Of a stretch of 64,000 nucleotides of DNA, positions 10,628 to 21,365 are shown piece by piece (the stretch's first letter is position 1; each line of letters starts with the position of its first letter). Below the pieces are notes generated by a model that searched no databases, was not told the DNA's origin, and saw nothing but the letters and a program-made list of their open reading frames with translations. The stretch is from Allomyces macrogynus ATCC 38327. Taxonomy: Eukaryota; Blastocladiomycota; Blastocladiomycetes; Blastocladiales; Blastocladiaceae. The stretch lies in contig GG745330.1 in the NCBI GenBank assembly GCA_000151295.1, positions 216,386 to 280,385 on the forward strand, read 5' to 3'. The position numbers were made by a program, and so were the translations under genes.

Positions 10628-11962
10628 ATGGAGTCGTCGTCGGGCCTGACCTCGCCCACGTCGCCGGTCCCCGGCCGGCTCCGGGGCACGCCATTCAAGC
10701 GCACGCACCGCAAGTCGATCACGGCCGCGCGCATGCCGCGCGCGGCTGCCGATATGCCGGGCGTCGTCTTCCAGCTCCCGTTCTGGGTGGACGCTGCGCA
10801 CGGGCCGGCACCGGCCACGATCACGGCACGCCCACGAACCGAGTCCATGCCGGCGTCACGCGGTCGGGGTGCCGGGTCGCCGACGCGTCGCGGCACGAGC
10901 GGGCGTACGCGGTGCCAATCGACGTCGGCGCAGGTCGCCGCAGGTCGAATCGGTAATACGCAACAAGGACCGCAACGGCCGATCTTGTCGTCGGCGGCCC
11001 TGCGTCCGTCGGACCGCGCCATATCCCCGTTCGAGAACAACACCGACAACGACGCGCTGCATCTCCACCTGCTCGCGCGGCGCGCTGCAGGCGGTCGCCG
11101 GTCGTCGACGGTGCACCTGCTCCCGGCGCACCTGCAACTTCCCGGCGGCGCAGCGTCGTCGGCCGAGTTTGACGTTGAGTCCATGGACGACACGGTGCCG
11201 GCACCGCTGCTCCTGTCCCTGCCGTGCCCCGATCTCGAGGACGAAGCCGAGAACATGCCGTCGACTCCGCCACGGCAACCTGCCGTATCGGTCCCGATCT
11301 CGCCGCTGCTTACACCATCTCGCGGCAACAGCGCGCGTGCGCCGTCTTCCGCGGCGTGGGCGCTCGATTCGGTCTGGGACGACAACAGCACCGAGGACGA
11401 GCTCGATCCGGTTCCAGCCATTGACGTGCGTGCACACTGGACGGCCGGGATCTTGCACCAGTGGGCACTGTCGGCCGCCGCGTCGGCTGCAGTTGCCAGT
11501 GTTACTGCTCCCGCTCCCGCGGCACATCCGGGCACGGCATTGCCGTCACCCGAGCCGTCGCCGGTCATGAAGCAGTCGACGTCGACGCGGCGCCGCGGGC
11601 CCGGGGCCGTGGCAACGGCTGCGGCGGCGCTGTCGGCGCTCGCGGCCGGAATTGATCCGAGCTTGCTCGGGCCGCAAAAGACGTGTGCGAGCTGCCAGGC
11701 GACCAAATCGGCGGGACACACGTGGCGCACCGGGTGGAACGAGACGATTGTGCTGTGTAACCAGTGCGGGTTGCGGTACACGTACGTCTTAATGCTGTTG
11801 ACCGCGTTATTCGCCCAGAATCTGACGATTTGCTCCCCCTTCGCATATAGGCGCAACGGGCACGTGCACTGCAAGAACTGCAACTACATTCCGACCAAGT
11901 CGCAGCTCAACCAGCAGGTGGCCGTGCCGCGCTGCACGCGGTGCCGCGATCCTGTGTGCTGA
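10628..11962 (+). CDS. GATA-like zinc-finger transcription factor
   Basis: Two exons (10628-11781 and 11851-11962) with a 69-nt intron, about 421 residues. Most of the protein is disordered (Ala, Pro, Ser, Thr) with an acidic patch. Zinc ligands lie at the C-terminus: CASC, then after 20 residues CNQC with the NQCGLR string typical of GATA fingers, then CKNC and CTRC separated by 17 residues. A canonical GATA finger has 17 or 18 residues in its loop, so the first pair is unusual. The intron falls right after CGLRYT and is itself stop-free and a multiple of three; I treat it as spliced because it would put a hydrophobic segment inside the finger. Predicted nuclear DNA-binding regulator; targets unknown. 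Confidence 0.8.
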   Translation: MESSSGLTSPTSPVPGRLRGTPFKRTHRKSITAARMPRAAADMPGVVFQLPFWVDAAHGPAPATITARPRTESMPASRGRGAGSPTRRGTSGRTRCQSTSAQVAAGRIGNTQQGPQRPILSSAALRPSDRAISPFENNTDNDALHLHLLARRAAGGRRSSTVHLLPAHLQLPGGAASSAEFDVESMDDTVPAPLLLSLPCPDLEDEAENMPSTPPRQPAVSVPISPLLTPSRGNSARAPSSAAWALDSVWDDNSTEDELDPVPAIDVRAHWTAGILHQWALSAAASAAVASVTAPAPAAHPGTALPSPEPSPVMKQSTSTRRRGPGAVATAAAALSALAAGIDPSLLGPQKTCASCQATKSAGHTWRTGWNETIVLCNQCGLRYTYVLMLLTALFAQNLTICSPFAYRRNGHVHCKNCNYIPTKSQLNQQVAVPRCTRCRDPVC

Positions 11963-12516
11963 GCATGACGGACTGCTGGAAGGTCCACGAGTTTCACGCC
12001 AAGTGTTTGTTTCTCTTCTTGTTGGTTGATGCCGATGTCTTCACGTACCCCACCTGTATCTTTCCCTTTCCTTCGTTTTTTTGTTTCCGTTCTTGTCTTG
12101 CCTTCGTCTTTCGTTTTTGGAGCCGCCGCCATTGTCACCATGCTGCCGGCCGCGAGTCATTTTGCTTGTGGAGGAGCTGTTGTCTCGTCACCCGACTCCG
12201 CGTCGTGTAATTATCTCGTTTTGACGCATGCTTTTTCTTGATTCGGTTTCCTGTCATCATGCACTCTCCTTCTCCATCTCGCCCAGTCACGTCGTTTGTG
12301 TTTCGATCGAATTTGACTTGGGTTCAGCATTCATCCAGCATAGTACTCCGAAAGAGTGTTCTTCGCAACTTACATGACCCCGCCCTCACGTTTAATGTCA
12401 GGAGCAGTGCTGTTCGCTGACTCCTACCATGACTGAAGCGGCGCGAGTGGCGGCAGGTCAAACCTACGCGCTCTGGGATGGGAAATATAGGTGGAGCAAG
12501 TGCACAACAAGCCCAC
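11963..12516. other. Intergenic stretch downstream of the GATA gene
   Basis: T-rich on the plus strand and clearly lower in GC than the coding neighbourhood, consistent with a 3' UTR. I see no gene in it. Confidence 0.4.
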
Positions 12517-13412
12517 CTATTCGATGCCGTGCTCAAACACGTTTTGATATTGTCTTTCTGGTCGTGCTTGGCAGTGGGAGTCGTTGGGGCAGCGGCCAGC
12601 TGGGGCGTTATGGAGGTTCCAGTTGCGGTCAATGGGGTTGTCAAAGTGGGTGTACAAGCCTTGCAGGCCTCCTTCAACTTCGTCTTGCGCCTCTTGGCGC
12701 CCTTGCATCATTTTGCAGGAGTCTCGATCATTCTCAGGCAAGGGATCCAAAATTGTTTTCTGGGAGCTGAAGTATCAGCGAGTGTTGCGCGCGAGATTTA
12801 TCCCGTCAGGCACACGACAATCAGGAACCTCGCCATACAATGGATATGTTTCAGGGCCCTGGACTGCCATGGATTGGCGTGGATTGGCAGTCATGGTGAT
12901 GTGGGAGACTCCAACGCCCAAGACAACAACGAAGGAATAAGAGTACCCGAGCTGCCCAACAGGCGGTATGGCCCGAATACTGCTGGTGTGCCGCCCTGCT
13001 TCGCAGGTCGTTCAGCTAAAAGGTCAAACGTTGCTTCTTCTCACACGCGATATTCGCCCAAAAATTACTCACCCAGAACTTCACGATGAATGCTCTTGTT
13101 GTACACGGCGCCAGTAAGAACGCGAATTCCAGCAGAAATCCCGCTGTCGCAGGCCCATCGCCCCACACACCCCACGATGCGTCTGCGCGGGCTAGTTGCG
13201 CGCCGTGTCTCTGTCATGCGTGTTCGCGTCACTTGTTGGTTGCTAGCCGTTCCAGGTCCGCAACAACGCGTAGGTCCGCAGCTCGACTCCCCGCACCACT
13301 TTCTCACTCTCGACTCGTGCTCATCGACGACTGCCACCGGACTGGACGCGACAGCCATAACTGCTGCAACAGCCGCAATGACTACCAGGAACGAATTTAG
13401 GAATAGGCACAA
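12517..13412 (-). CDS. Possible small multi-span membrane protein (5' end not found)
   Basis: A four-exon minus-strand model can be built entirely in phase 0: 13412-13308, 13210-13073, 12951-12814 and 12759-12517, about 207 codons before the stop. The first three exons each carry one hydrophobic segment (for example SFLVVIAAVAAVMAVASS and SFVVVLGVGVSHIT), and the last is hydrophilic and Asn/Gln/Glu-rich. Splice sites include a textbook gtgagt donor at 13072. The model has no ATG at its 5' end, so an upstream exon is missing; an open hydrophobic frame at about 13870-13630 is a candidate. I do not recognise the family. Local GC is lower than in neighbouring genes. The third intron would be only 54 nt. 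Confidence 0.35.
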
Positions 13413-13965
13413 CTGGTAAAAATAGACACAGCGAGCAAGATCACCGGCAATCTTGTGTGGCCACCACGAGTCAGTTATGCTCAGCTCTTGCTTGAGTGTG
13501 AGGCATGCTCACACACGACATGCGCATCGACGCTCTGGCCATCGTTAACCCCGCGGCTCGTGCCAAGTTTGTTCACAGCTTACGCAAGATATGCCATTTC
13601 CTTTCAGTGGCTTTCCTTGGCTATTGTCAATCGTGTCCACCGATTCGCGAGAAAAGAGAAATGAGACGCCAGACACGCTTGCCGAGTGAGTTGGATGCAC
13701 GTGTGCGATGCAGACTTGCCATGGCATCACCGTGCTGATCGGCTTTTCTTCTCCGCACACGAACTGGTCGACCGCACGCCTTCACGAGCTTCACGCGTCT
13801 CTCGAACCTGGCGCAGGCCAGATATTCCAGCACGACGACGAAGAACAGGACGAAACGAGACTGTACCGGTGGACTGGCACCCGCTGCACCCACGCTGCAA
13901 CTTCGCGCGCTTGGCCGGCCATCACAAGCCCAACCCAGGACGACGTGCTCGCTACTTCCACAACA
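13413..13965. other. Unresolved region upstream of the CDF transporter
   Basis: Both strands have open frames. Minus strand: a TM-like segment (FVLFFVVVLEYLA) followed by an Arg-rich tail. Plus strand: an extension of the transporter frame back to 13708. I cannot decide which is real. Confidence 0.3.
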
Positions 13966-15605
13966 ATGATGATGTACCACCGCTGTCTTGCGCGCCTGCT
14001 CCACGCTCACGGTGAAAGAGAAACCTTTGTCCGGGCCATGCTCAGCGCGGGCACCGCGCTCCGCTCTGGACGCGACGTCGCGTCCTGGTCGACTGTGCCG
14101 CGCCGACATCACGGATCGCACAGCCATCACGACCAGATCAAGGACGGCAGCGGAGACATGTACCCCCACCATCATGATTTGCGCGACGCGTTGGAGACGG
14201 GTACGCACCCTGCATTTGACCTGCCCCCATCTGTGGCTCTGGTAAAGAGACTGATTTGCGCGATTGGCAGCCGAGGGGGCACGCATAACATGGATCGGCA
14301 TTTGGACCAATGTTGTGCTTTCAGCGGCCAAGTTTGTCGGTGGATTGTAAGTATGTGTCTGTGATCATGGGCCACGTTGCGGACCTCTTTCGTGGGATCA
14401 TGCGCCGACTTGCCGACTGAGCGATTGTTCCGTTGGTCCCTCACAGCGCTTACAACTCGCCTTCTCTTCTCGCAGATGCGGTACGGATTCGATTGTGGGC
14501 CGCGCACCCCATTCTCGAGCAATCCCTGACTCACTTCTTGTTGCTCTCCACCCATTTTCGCAGGGTCACAACGTGTCGGACCTCGCCTCCGACTTTGTCA
14601 CGCTGTGGGCGATCCGTCGCGGCCGCCGCGCGCCGTCGCCCGAGTTTCCGTGGGGCCATGGACGCGCTGAGACGCTCGGCACGTTTACCGTGTCGGGCAT
14701 GCTTTTGGGGGGTGCCGCGCTGTTTGCGTTCCACTCGGGTGGACAGCTCGCGGAGCTGATCCCGACCACGAACACGGCCGTGCACTTACCCGGGTGGATG
14801 CCGCACCATCACCACCATGTCTCGGGGATTCCTCTTGACGGGTGGGCGCTCGCGCTGGCCGCGGCCGGGTGGTCCGTCAAAGAGGCGCTCTACTTGGCGA
14901 CCGCGCACTTGGGCAAGAAGCTCAACTCGCAGGTAGCGTTCCGAGATAGGGCGGAGACGTTTCTGGAAGCCGCCAGACTGATCTGGGTGACGTGTCTAGG
15001 TTCTCATGAGCAACGCGTGGCACCATCGGTCTGACGCGTGGGGGTCAGCGGTCGCGCTTGCTGGCATTGGCGGCGCGATGGCCGGGTTCCCCGTGGCGGA
15101 CCCGATTGGCGGGATTATTGTCTCGACCATGATCGCGCGCGTCGGGTGGCACATGGCCGTGTCGAGTGCGCGCGACCTGTGCGATGCGTCGGTGGTGCGA
15201 AATGTCATTGTGGTGCGAACTACAAGTCACGTCGACGGTTTGCGTGCTGACTATTCGCCTCGCCTAATCGTAGGACGAGACCGTGCGCGAATCATTGAAG
15301 CAGGCGGCGCATGATGCGCTCGTTGACTCGTACTACTCGTCGAGCTTGCGGATTTCGAGGTGCGCTGCGTTTCCCTCCATTCGTGGTGCATAATCGACCC
15401 TCGCTGACCCTAACCACTGATTCGCTATCCCAGCGTCCGCGCGCGCCAGTCTGGACCGTATATTCTCGCTGAGATCAACGTCTCTGCCACGCGCGCACCG
15501 ACCGACGGCGACGCACGGCTGCCGCTGCATGTCGTCGAGGTGATTCGCGAAAAGGTCAGGGCAGTGCCGCACGTGCGCGACGTGGTCGTCGTGTTCAAGC
15601 CGTGA
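13966..15605 (+). CDS. Cation diffusion facilitator, mitochondrial MMT type
   Basis: Seven exons (13966-14200, 14271-14346, 14447-14480, 14564-14932, 15000-15212, 15274-15359, 15434-15605), about 394 residues. The N-terminus starts MMMYHRCLARLL and is Arg-rich and acid-poor, fitting a mitochondrial presequence, followed by a His-rich stretch (HHGSHSHHD) likely to bind metal. The CDF metal site is present: LLADAGHNVSD in helix 2 and NAWHHRSDAW in helix 5, each giving a His-x3-Asp or equivalent pair. After six spans comes the ferredoxin-like C-terminal domain. Family members exchange Zn, Fe or Mn for protons; MMT-type proteins act at the mitochondrial inner membrane. Exon 3 has only 34 nt and falls on the helix 2 motif. 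Confidence 0.91.
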
Positions 15606-15785
15606 TCGTGCCGGTCGTACAATTATGAGCAAGGACGACAAACGGGCGGGAACCGTCGCTTCTCGTCCGTTCCAGCCGACCAAGGGCAGGCACAGTAACT
15701 AGAATCTGGGAAACAATTGATGTCCATGGATGGTACAAATTAGGAAAGAATATTCTGCGTGGTGGGCGCTCGGCCAGTACTGTTC

Positions 15786-16241
15786 TTACTCTGTTGACAC
15801 TTTCAAGGTTTCTTCCTTCAAGAGCGCGTGAACGGACGCGTTCCGGCCCAATCCGACCAGAGGGTGTTTGACAGCAGACACGTCTCGCTGATGGCCCAGT
15901 ACGCCGATTTTCGCAAATTCCCAAGGCCACTGTGTGCCGCCAGACGCGAAATTCCCACACGGACCAAGCCGGCCAGCGCCGAGGGCCGCCAAATGACCCA
16001 TGCCGCACTCCTGGTCCGTTGCTTGCCGCATAACATACTTTCCGCAACGTGTCGCCACGCGCACTATTTGCACTGGACCCGCTACTCGCGTGGGCGGACG
16101 CGTCGGCGCCGGCAGGGCGCGCCAGCCTGCCTTCAGTGGTGGGTTCGCTCGAGCGATGGGCATCCAGACGATAAAAGCGCGCGGCTCCCATGTCGCTAGA
16201 GCGTGATACCGACGCGCTTGCTCGCTCCTCTCCCGCTTCAT
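15786..16241 (-). CDS. Hypothetical protein, weak support
   Basis: An uninterrupted 151-codon frame starting with ATG, with moderately GC-rich third positions (by eye near 70 percent, lower than the certain genes). No domain, membrane span or signal can be named. The plus strand over the same bases is also open for more than 100 codons, so this may be chance. Confidence 0.2.
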   Translation of the reverse strand: MKRERSEQARRYHALATWEPRAFIVWMPIARANPPLKAGWRALPAPTRPPTRVAGPVQIVRVATRCGKYVMRQATDQECGMGHLAALGAGRLGPCGNFASGGTQWPWEFAKIGVLGHQRDVSAVKHPLVGLGRNASVHALLKEETLKVSTE

Positions 16242-16541
16242 TCGCGTTTTTGTCGGCCGCGTCGAGACGATTCCAGTTTAGCGAGCCCTGCTGTCGACAC
16301 TGATCAGCACTGCACGCAAGCCGCGTTTAAACAAGTCGTCGGCTTCTCGTTCTCGTCGTCTCCCACTGCACCAGCTCCAGCGCAGAATATCGTGAAGGAA
16401 ACGACGCGCATCCGCCTCTTCGCGTTGTTTATCATTCCTCGGTATAAGTAAACGTCAAATCGCGACGAGGCACAGCAGCGACACCAGCACCCCCGCCAGC
16501 ATTAACAACACGGCCACCCGCCGCACCTTCAAGCACTCGAG

Positions 16542-16548
16542 TATAAAA
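16542..16548 (+). promoter_or_regulatory. TATA-like box
   Basis: The string tataaaa sits about 24 nt upstream of the ATG of the presequence-like exon at 16572. TATA boxes are rare elsewhere in the window, so it may mark a start site close to that ATG. The spacing is short for a classical TATA box. Confidence 0.3.
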
Positions 16549-16571
16549 CGACCACATCCACGATCACCACG

Positions 16572-16703
16572 ATGCGCTCTCTCTGGACTGTCCCAGTTCG
16601 TCGCGCCGCGACCGCCGTGTCTGCTGTTCGCTCCGTTCGAGGTTTGCCATCGGCCACGCTTCTCTCGCTGCAAGCACGCTACGTGCACCGTTCGACTACC
16701 GAC
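16572..16703 (+). other. Possible mitochondrial presequence exon of acetyl-CoA synthetase
   Basis: ATG-initiated exon of 44 codons beginning MRSLWTVPVRRAATAVSAV, rich in Arg, Ala, Ser and Val with almost no acids: a typical matrix-targeting sequence. It ends at a gtgcgt donor at 16704. The frame fits, in phase 0, an acceptor (tag) at 17016-17018, from which an open Ala/Thr/Arg-rich stretch leads into the acetyl-CoA synthetase start at 17136. The 315-nt intron is long for this window. It could equally belong to an unrelated small gene. Confidence 0.4.
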
Positions 16704-17135
16704 GTGCGTGTGACAGTCTTCCGCTCTCCTTTTTTTTTCGCCACCATGGCCGCCGAAAATGAAGTTGGTCGAGCGAGCTGCAACAAGTGATCGCGTCGGG
16801 CCGGCGCAATGTGGAGGAGAGCGGGGCACGCGAGACGCGACGCTGCCGCATCCATGTGCACCCTGCTGCCATGACCTGTGGCGCTCGATATCTTGAACGA
16901 TTCGAGCCCCCCCTGCCCGTGCTCGCTTGTCGGTCAAATCCCGCAACGCCAGAGCCGAGAATTGCTCGAGAATTAAGGCTGACGACGACCGTGGGCCTCC
17001 TAATCTGCTCTTGAATAGCGTTATCCCGTGGCTCGCGTCGCGTCCAACCCCGCGACTGAAACATTGGCATCGGCCGCAAACGCGTCGTCGGCCACGTCCA
17101 CTCTTGCCGCTCGCCGATCCTTGACGACAGCGACC

Positions 17136-19714
17136 ATGCCGGTCGCGCAACCCGTGTCGGCCTCGGGCGAGCACCCGCCGGGCGCCGCGCTCGTTGGGAC
17201 AAAGTACGTCAAGGTACTACTCGCCGCTCTCGTCATTCTCGCTCTTTGATTCTCGCGCTGCGGCACACAGACGAGCTGATCTTTCGCGCCTTCATGATGT
17301 GCTCCACCACCCTTCTTCACCTGGAACCCACTCGATGACCGCCCGAACCGTGACATGACAAACATGCAGGTCCCGAAAAACGACCCGTCGCAGGCCAAGG
17401 AGGCCAACGATGCGCCCAAGTTCCCGGTCGCGCCGCGCATGACGGCGGCCAAAGACCGCGTGCCGCACGTCGCATCGATGGACCAATACCGCGAAATGTG
17501 GCAGCGGTCCGTCGACAAGCCCGCAGAGTTCTTTGCTGAGGTGCGCAGTCTGTCCATCACATAACAATGACGTCGGAATGTGACCCACCTCATCGTTCTC
17601 TGCCCACCTGCAGCAAGCGCGCGAACTCCTGTCGTGGATGACGCCCTTCTCGGTCGCGCACCACGGCGACCTGAACCACGGCGACGCGTCGTGGTTCCTC
17701 GACGGCACGCTCAACGCGTCCTACATTTGCGTCGATCGGCACGCGTTTGCGACCCCAGACAAGGTCGCCATCATTTACGAGGCCGACCACCCGGACCGCC
17801 CGCACGTCGAGATCACGTACAGAGAGCTGCTTCGCCAAGTGTGCCAGCTCGCAGGTGCCCTGCACGCTCAGGGACTGCGCAAGGGCGATGCGGTCGGGAT
17901 TTACTTGCCCAACACGGCGCATGCCGTCGTGGTGCGTATCCGTTGCGGATTTGCCGCTTCGACTTTTGTGCCCTTGCTCGCAACAACGCGAAACTGAATT
18001 ATTTCCGCGCTTACCACCCTTCTCCACCCGATCTTGTAGGCCATGCTCGCGTGTGCGCGTCTCGGTCTTGTGCACTCGGTCGTCTTTGCCGGTTTCTCGG
18101 CCGAGGCGCTGCGCGACCGTCTGCGCGACTGCCAGTGCAAGGTGCTGATCACGGCCGACCAGGGCATGCGCGCCGGCAAGGAAATCAACATCAAGTCCAT
18201 TGCCGACGAGGCGCTGCGCGAAGCGCCCATGGTGCAAAAAGTGATTGTGCACAAGCGCACGGGCAACCCGAACGTGAAGATGGACCCGACGCGCGACATT
18301 TATTGGGACGAGGCCGTCAAGTCGCACCGCCCGTACTGCCCGCCCGTGCCCATGGCAGCAGAGGACCCGCTGTTCATGCTCTATACGTCCGGGTCGACCG
18401 GGAAGCCCAAGGGGCTGATGCACACGACGGCCGGGTACCTACTCGGCGCCGCGCTCTCGACCAAGTACGTGTTTGACGTGCACGAGGGCGACAAGTTTGC
18501 GTGTGTCGCCGACGTTGGATGGATCACGGGTCACTCCTACATTGTCTACGGCCCGCTGGCCTTGGGCACGACGACGCTTGTGTTCGAGGGCGTGCCGACC
18601 TGGCCCGAACCCGACATGTACTGGCGACTCATCCAGAAGCACAAGCTCACGCAGTTCTACACGTCGCCGACGGCCCTGCGTGCGCTGCGCAAGTTTGGCG
18701 ACGAACCCGTGAAAAAGTACGACCTGTCGTCGGTGCGCGTTCTCGGGTCGGTCGGCGAGCCGATCGATCCCAACACCTGGATGTGGCTGCACGACGTGGT
18801 CGGCAAGGGCGAGGCCGCGATTGTCGACACTTATTGGGTACGCGCCCTTCTTCCATTCTTGTTTGCCGCAACGATGACAGCCCTCCTCATTGACCACTGT
18901 TCTCCACCCACTCCAGCAAACGGAAACGGGCGCACACGTCCTCACGCCGCTTCCCGGTGCGATTGAGACCAAGCCGGGCAGTGCGACCGTGCCTTTCTTT
19001 GGCGTGCGCCCCGCGATCCTCGACCCGCAGACGGGTGAAGAACTCGAGGGCAACGACGTGTCGGGTGTGCTCGCGTTTAAGCAGGCGTGGCCGTCCATGG
19101 CGCGCACCGTCTTTGGCGACCACGACCGGTACCTCGAGACCTACGTGCGCCCGTACCCGGGCTACTACTTTACGGGCGACGGATGCACGCGCGATCACGA
19201 TGGGTACCTGTGGATCAAGGGTCGCGTTGACGACGTCATCAACAATGCCGGCCACCGTCTTTCTGTTGCCGAGATCGAATCGGCGTTGACGGCGCACGAG
19301 ACGTGCGCGGAAGCTGCGGTCGTGGGCGCGCCCGACGAGATTGCGGGCCAGTGCGTGATTGCCTTTGTCACTTTGAAACATACGCACATCCCCACCAGCG
19401 AAATTCCGGCTCTTTTGACGTATGCCGTCCGCCGCTCGATTGGGCCTATGTACGTTTTGCTTCCACTTTCCCAACCGGCCGTGCTGGCACTCTCGTTTGG
19501 TCGCTGACACCGTTCCGAATTCGACTTGTGCAGTGCTACGCCGAAGCGAATCATCATCGTGCCAGACCTGCCCAAGACGCGCTCGGGCAAGGTGATGCGC
19601 CGGATCCTGCGCAAGATTGTCGCGAACGAGACCGATTCGCTCGGCGACCTCTCGACCTTGTCCGACCCGTCGGTCGTTCAGACAATCATCGACCTCTACA
19701 ACAACAAGCAGTAG
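17136..19714 (+). CDS. ACS1: Acetyl-CoA synthetase
   Basis: Six exons (17136-17213, 17370-17540, 17614-17931, 18040-18837, 18917-19449, 19534-19714), about 692 residues, normal for the family. It activates acetate with ATP to acetyl-AMP and then to acetyl-CoA. Visible motifs: the ANL-superfamily nucleotide loop [11 protein letters not shown] at about residue 304, the TYWQTETG substrate/adenine motif, the hinge region [15 protein letters not shown], and the catalytic and acetylation-regulated Lys in [12 protein letters not shown] near residue 652. The N-terminal ACS domain has the usual [17 protein letters not shown] string. The ATG at 17136 is the simplest start; an upstream presequence exon may give a mitochondrial form. 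Introns are in phase and 70-160 nt. Confidence 0.95.
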
Positions 19715-19863
19715 GAACGCTCAGTCGCGGCAGTCGAGGCCGCCACATGAACTTTGAAGTTGGATACCGAGCCGGCTCGTAATGGGCTCTCGTAGCTGTT
19801 GGTGGCGCGAAAATACCAAGCGCCAGTAAATCATATTTCCCGTCATCAATTCAGTCGCCGCCG

Positions 19864-21365
19864 TCACATTACTTTGCCCACGTTCATCTGCTTGAACTTG
19901 GCCAAATTGCGCTCGTATTGACGTGTCAGTTCCTCCAGTTCCGGATTCGTGTCGCAGTCGAGCAGCGCCGGCGGGTTGGATCGCGAGCGCCGCGGTGGGC
20001 CCGTGTCCGTGATCGGGCGAGCGAGTGACGTGGTGGAACTTGTGCTGGATGCCGAGAGCGGTGGGAGCGTCGGGACCTTAGGTTTCGGGATTGACGCGGC
20101 GTACGCTTGCATCTACGAAGCAAGCAAATCCTCGTCAGTTCGCATCACAATTTCTCGTGATAGCATTTGCTCGGAGGTATGAGAGAGAGGCCGACCTTGC
20201 GCCGACGCTCCCGCGCCATATCTGCTGACGGCGATCGACCGAGGACCCCCATGGCTGCACTTGACGCCGTTGCCGACCGCACGAGCCCCGTCGTGGCCAG
20301 TACCGCCGGCAGCTTGTTGGGATCCACAGCCGCTGCTGCCACCACAACTGGCGTCGCGCGTCCGTCACCTTCCACCTCGTCGGCCGGTCCCGGCGGCCGT
20401 CGCGTGCTATGCTGCATGCGCAGCTGGTGCCCATACGACCGCGCACGACGTACGCGCTGTAGCCGTTCCTGGAACTCGGGCGCATCGCGATTGATCGGCA
20501 AACCACCAAGTTTGACGGGCTCGAGCAACTGCGCGCGCGGTACCGTCTTCTTGGTCGGTGTCGCGGCCGTATCGGTCGTGCTCGACCGCTCGTGCGCGTG
20601 TCTCCGCGGACTGTCTGCGTCGGCCACGGACGCGGTTCTGCCGTTGGGGCTCGACGCCAGGTGGTGCGCGGATGGTGCAAAGAAGCGTGCGGCCGAAATG
20701 ACAGCGGGTGCGGTGGAAGTTGAAAGCAGGTCCCAGGACGATCCGGTCGTATCTGAGAGCGGCGGCGCGATGGCGGGAATCACGTCGGAGCCAGACGATG
20801 ACGGTGCGGCGGGGTTGGTGGCCCATTGCAGCCGGTACTGCATCGTTTTCGGCTCGGAAACCGGTGGAGACGCCTGTGGTCCCTCGGAAACGGATGCACA
20901 TCCCGCGGCAGCCAGATCCACGAGCACTCGCGACCGCGGCGGTCCCACGGCAGTCGGCGTGTCGGCCTCGTCGGTCACGGGCGTCTTGAACCCGCGCGAT
21001 GCGCCGGTACGTCGTCCACCGCCCACTTGCCCACCAGCATTCGCGCGCTGCGGCGAGGACGGGTAGCCCAGCGCAACGGTCGGCGCTAAATCAAACTCGG
21101 CGACTTGCAATTCCGCCAGCGCTTCGGTATCGGCCGCAGCACTGTCACCGCCGAGCCACGACGCAGCCGTCGCGTCCCCGCGGTACAATTGCTTGGTGCA
21201 TACGGCCGTCAATGCATCGAGCGTATCGCGGCCCCACGGATCCGTCCATTGCTTCATCGCCTGGTCGAGCGTCTTGATTGCAGGTGCGTCGCGCGGTCCC
21301 GCGGCCACGCCGGGAGCAGACTTCTTACCATTCGGACCGGATTTACGAGATTTTGGCGGTGGCAT
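19864..21365 (-). CDS. Uncharacterised protein, mostly disordered
   Basis: Two exons (21365-20196 and 20112-19864) joined in phase 0 across an 83-nt intron, about 472 residues. The start MPPPKSRKSGPNGKKS is basic. A short ordered-looking segment follows (IKTLDQAMKQWTDPWGRDTL), with a helical segment near residues 310-340 (FQERLQRVRRARSYGHQLR) and a C-terminal Glu/Leu/Lys helix (ELEELTRQYERNLAKFKQMN). The rest is Ser/Ala/Pro/Thr-rich. I do not recognise a family. Long basic helices inside a disordered protein would fit a cytoskeletal or centrosomal adaptor, but there is no direct support. An earlier in-frame ATG is possible, since the frame stays open upstream. Confidence 0.65.

Larger units (their letters stand above)
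15606..16571. other. Intergenic or unresolved stretch before acetyl-CoA synthetase
   Basis: No gene is secure. The minus strand is open from 16241 to 15786 (listed separately). At 16570-16455 the minus strand encodes a possible C-terminal tail anchor (VAVLLMLAGVLVSLLCLVAI, then a stop), but no upstream exon was found. A TATA-like box lies at 16542. Confidence 0.3.

Noticed and set aside
12760..12813. In-frame TGA in the minus-strand membrane-protein candidate, read as possible TGA=Trp recoding
   Set aside because: A 54-nt intron with gt...ag ends removes it in phase 0, and TGA serves as a stop in certain genes of this window (for example Oms1-like, GATA, MAPKKK and CDF genes).
17541..17613. 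Candidate frame switch or pseudogene in acetyl-CoA synthetase, since several frames end early
   Set aside because: All breaks are removed by ordinary gt...ag introns in phase, and the spliced protein is full length.
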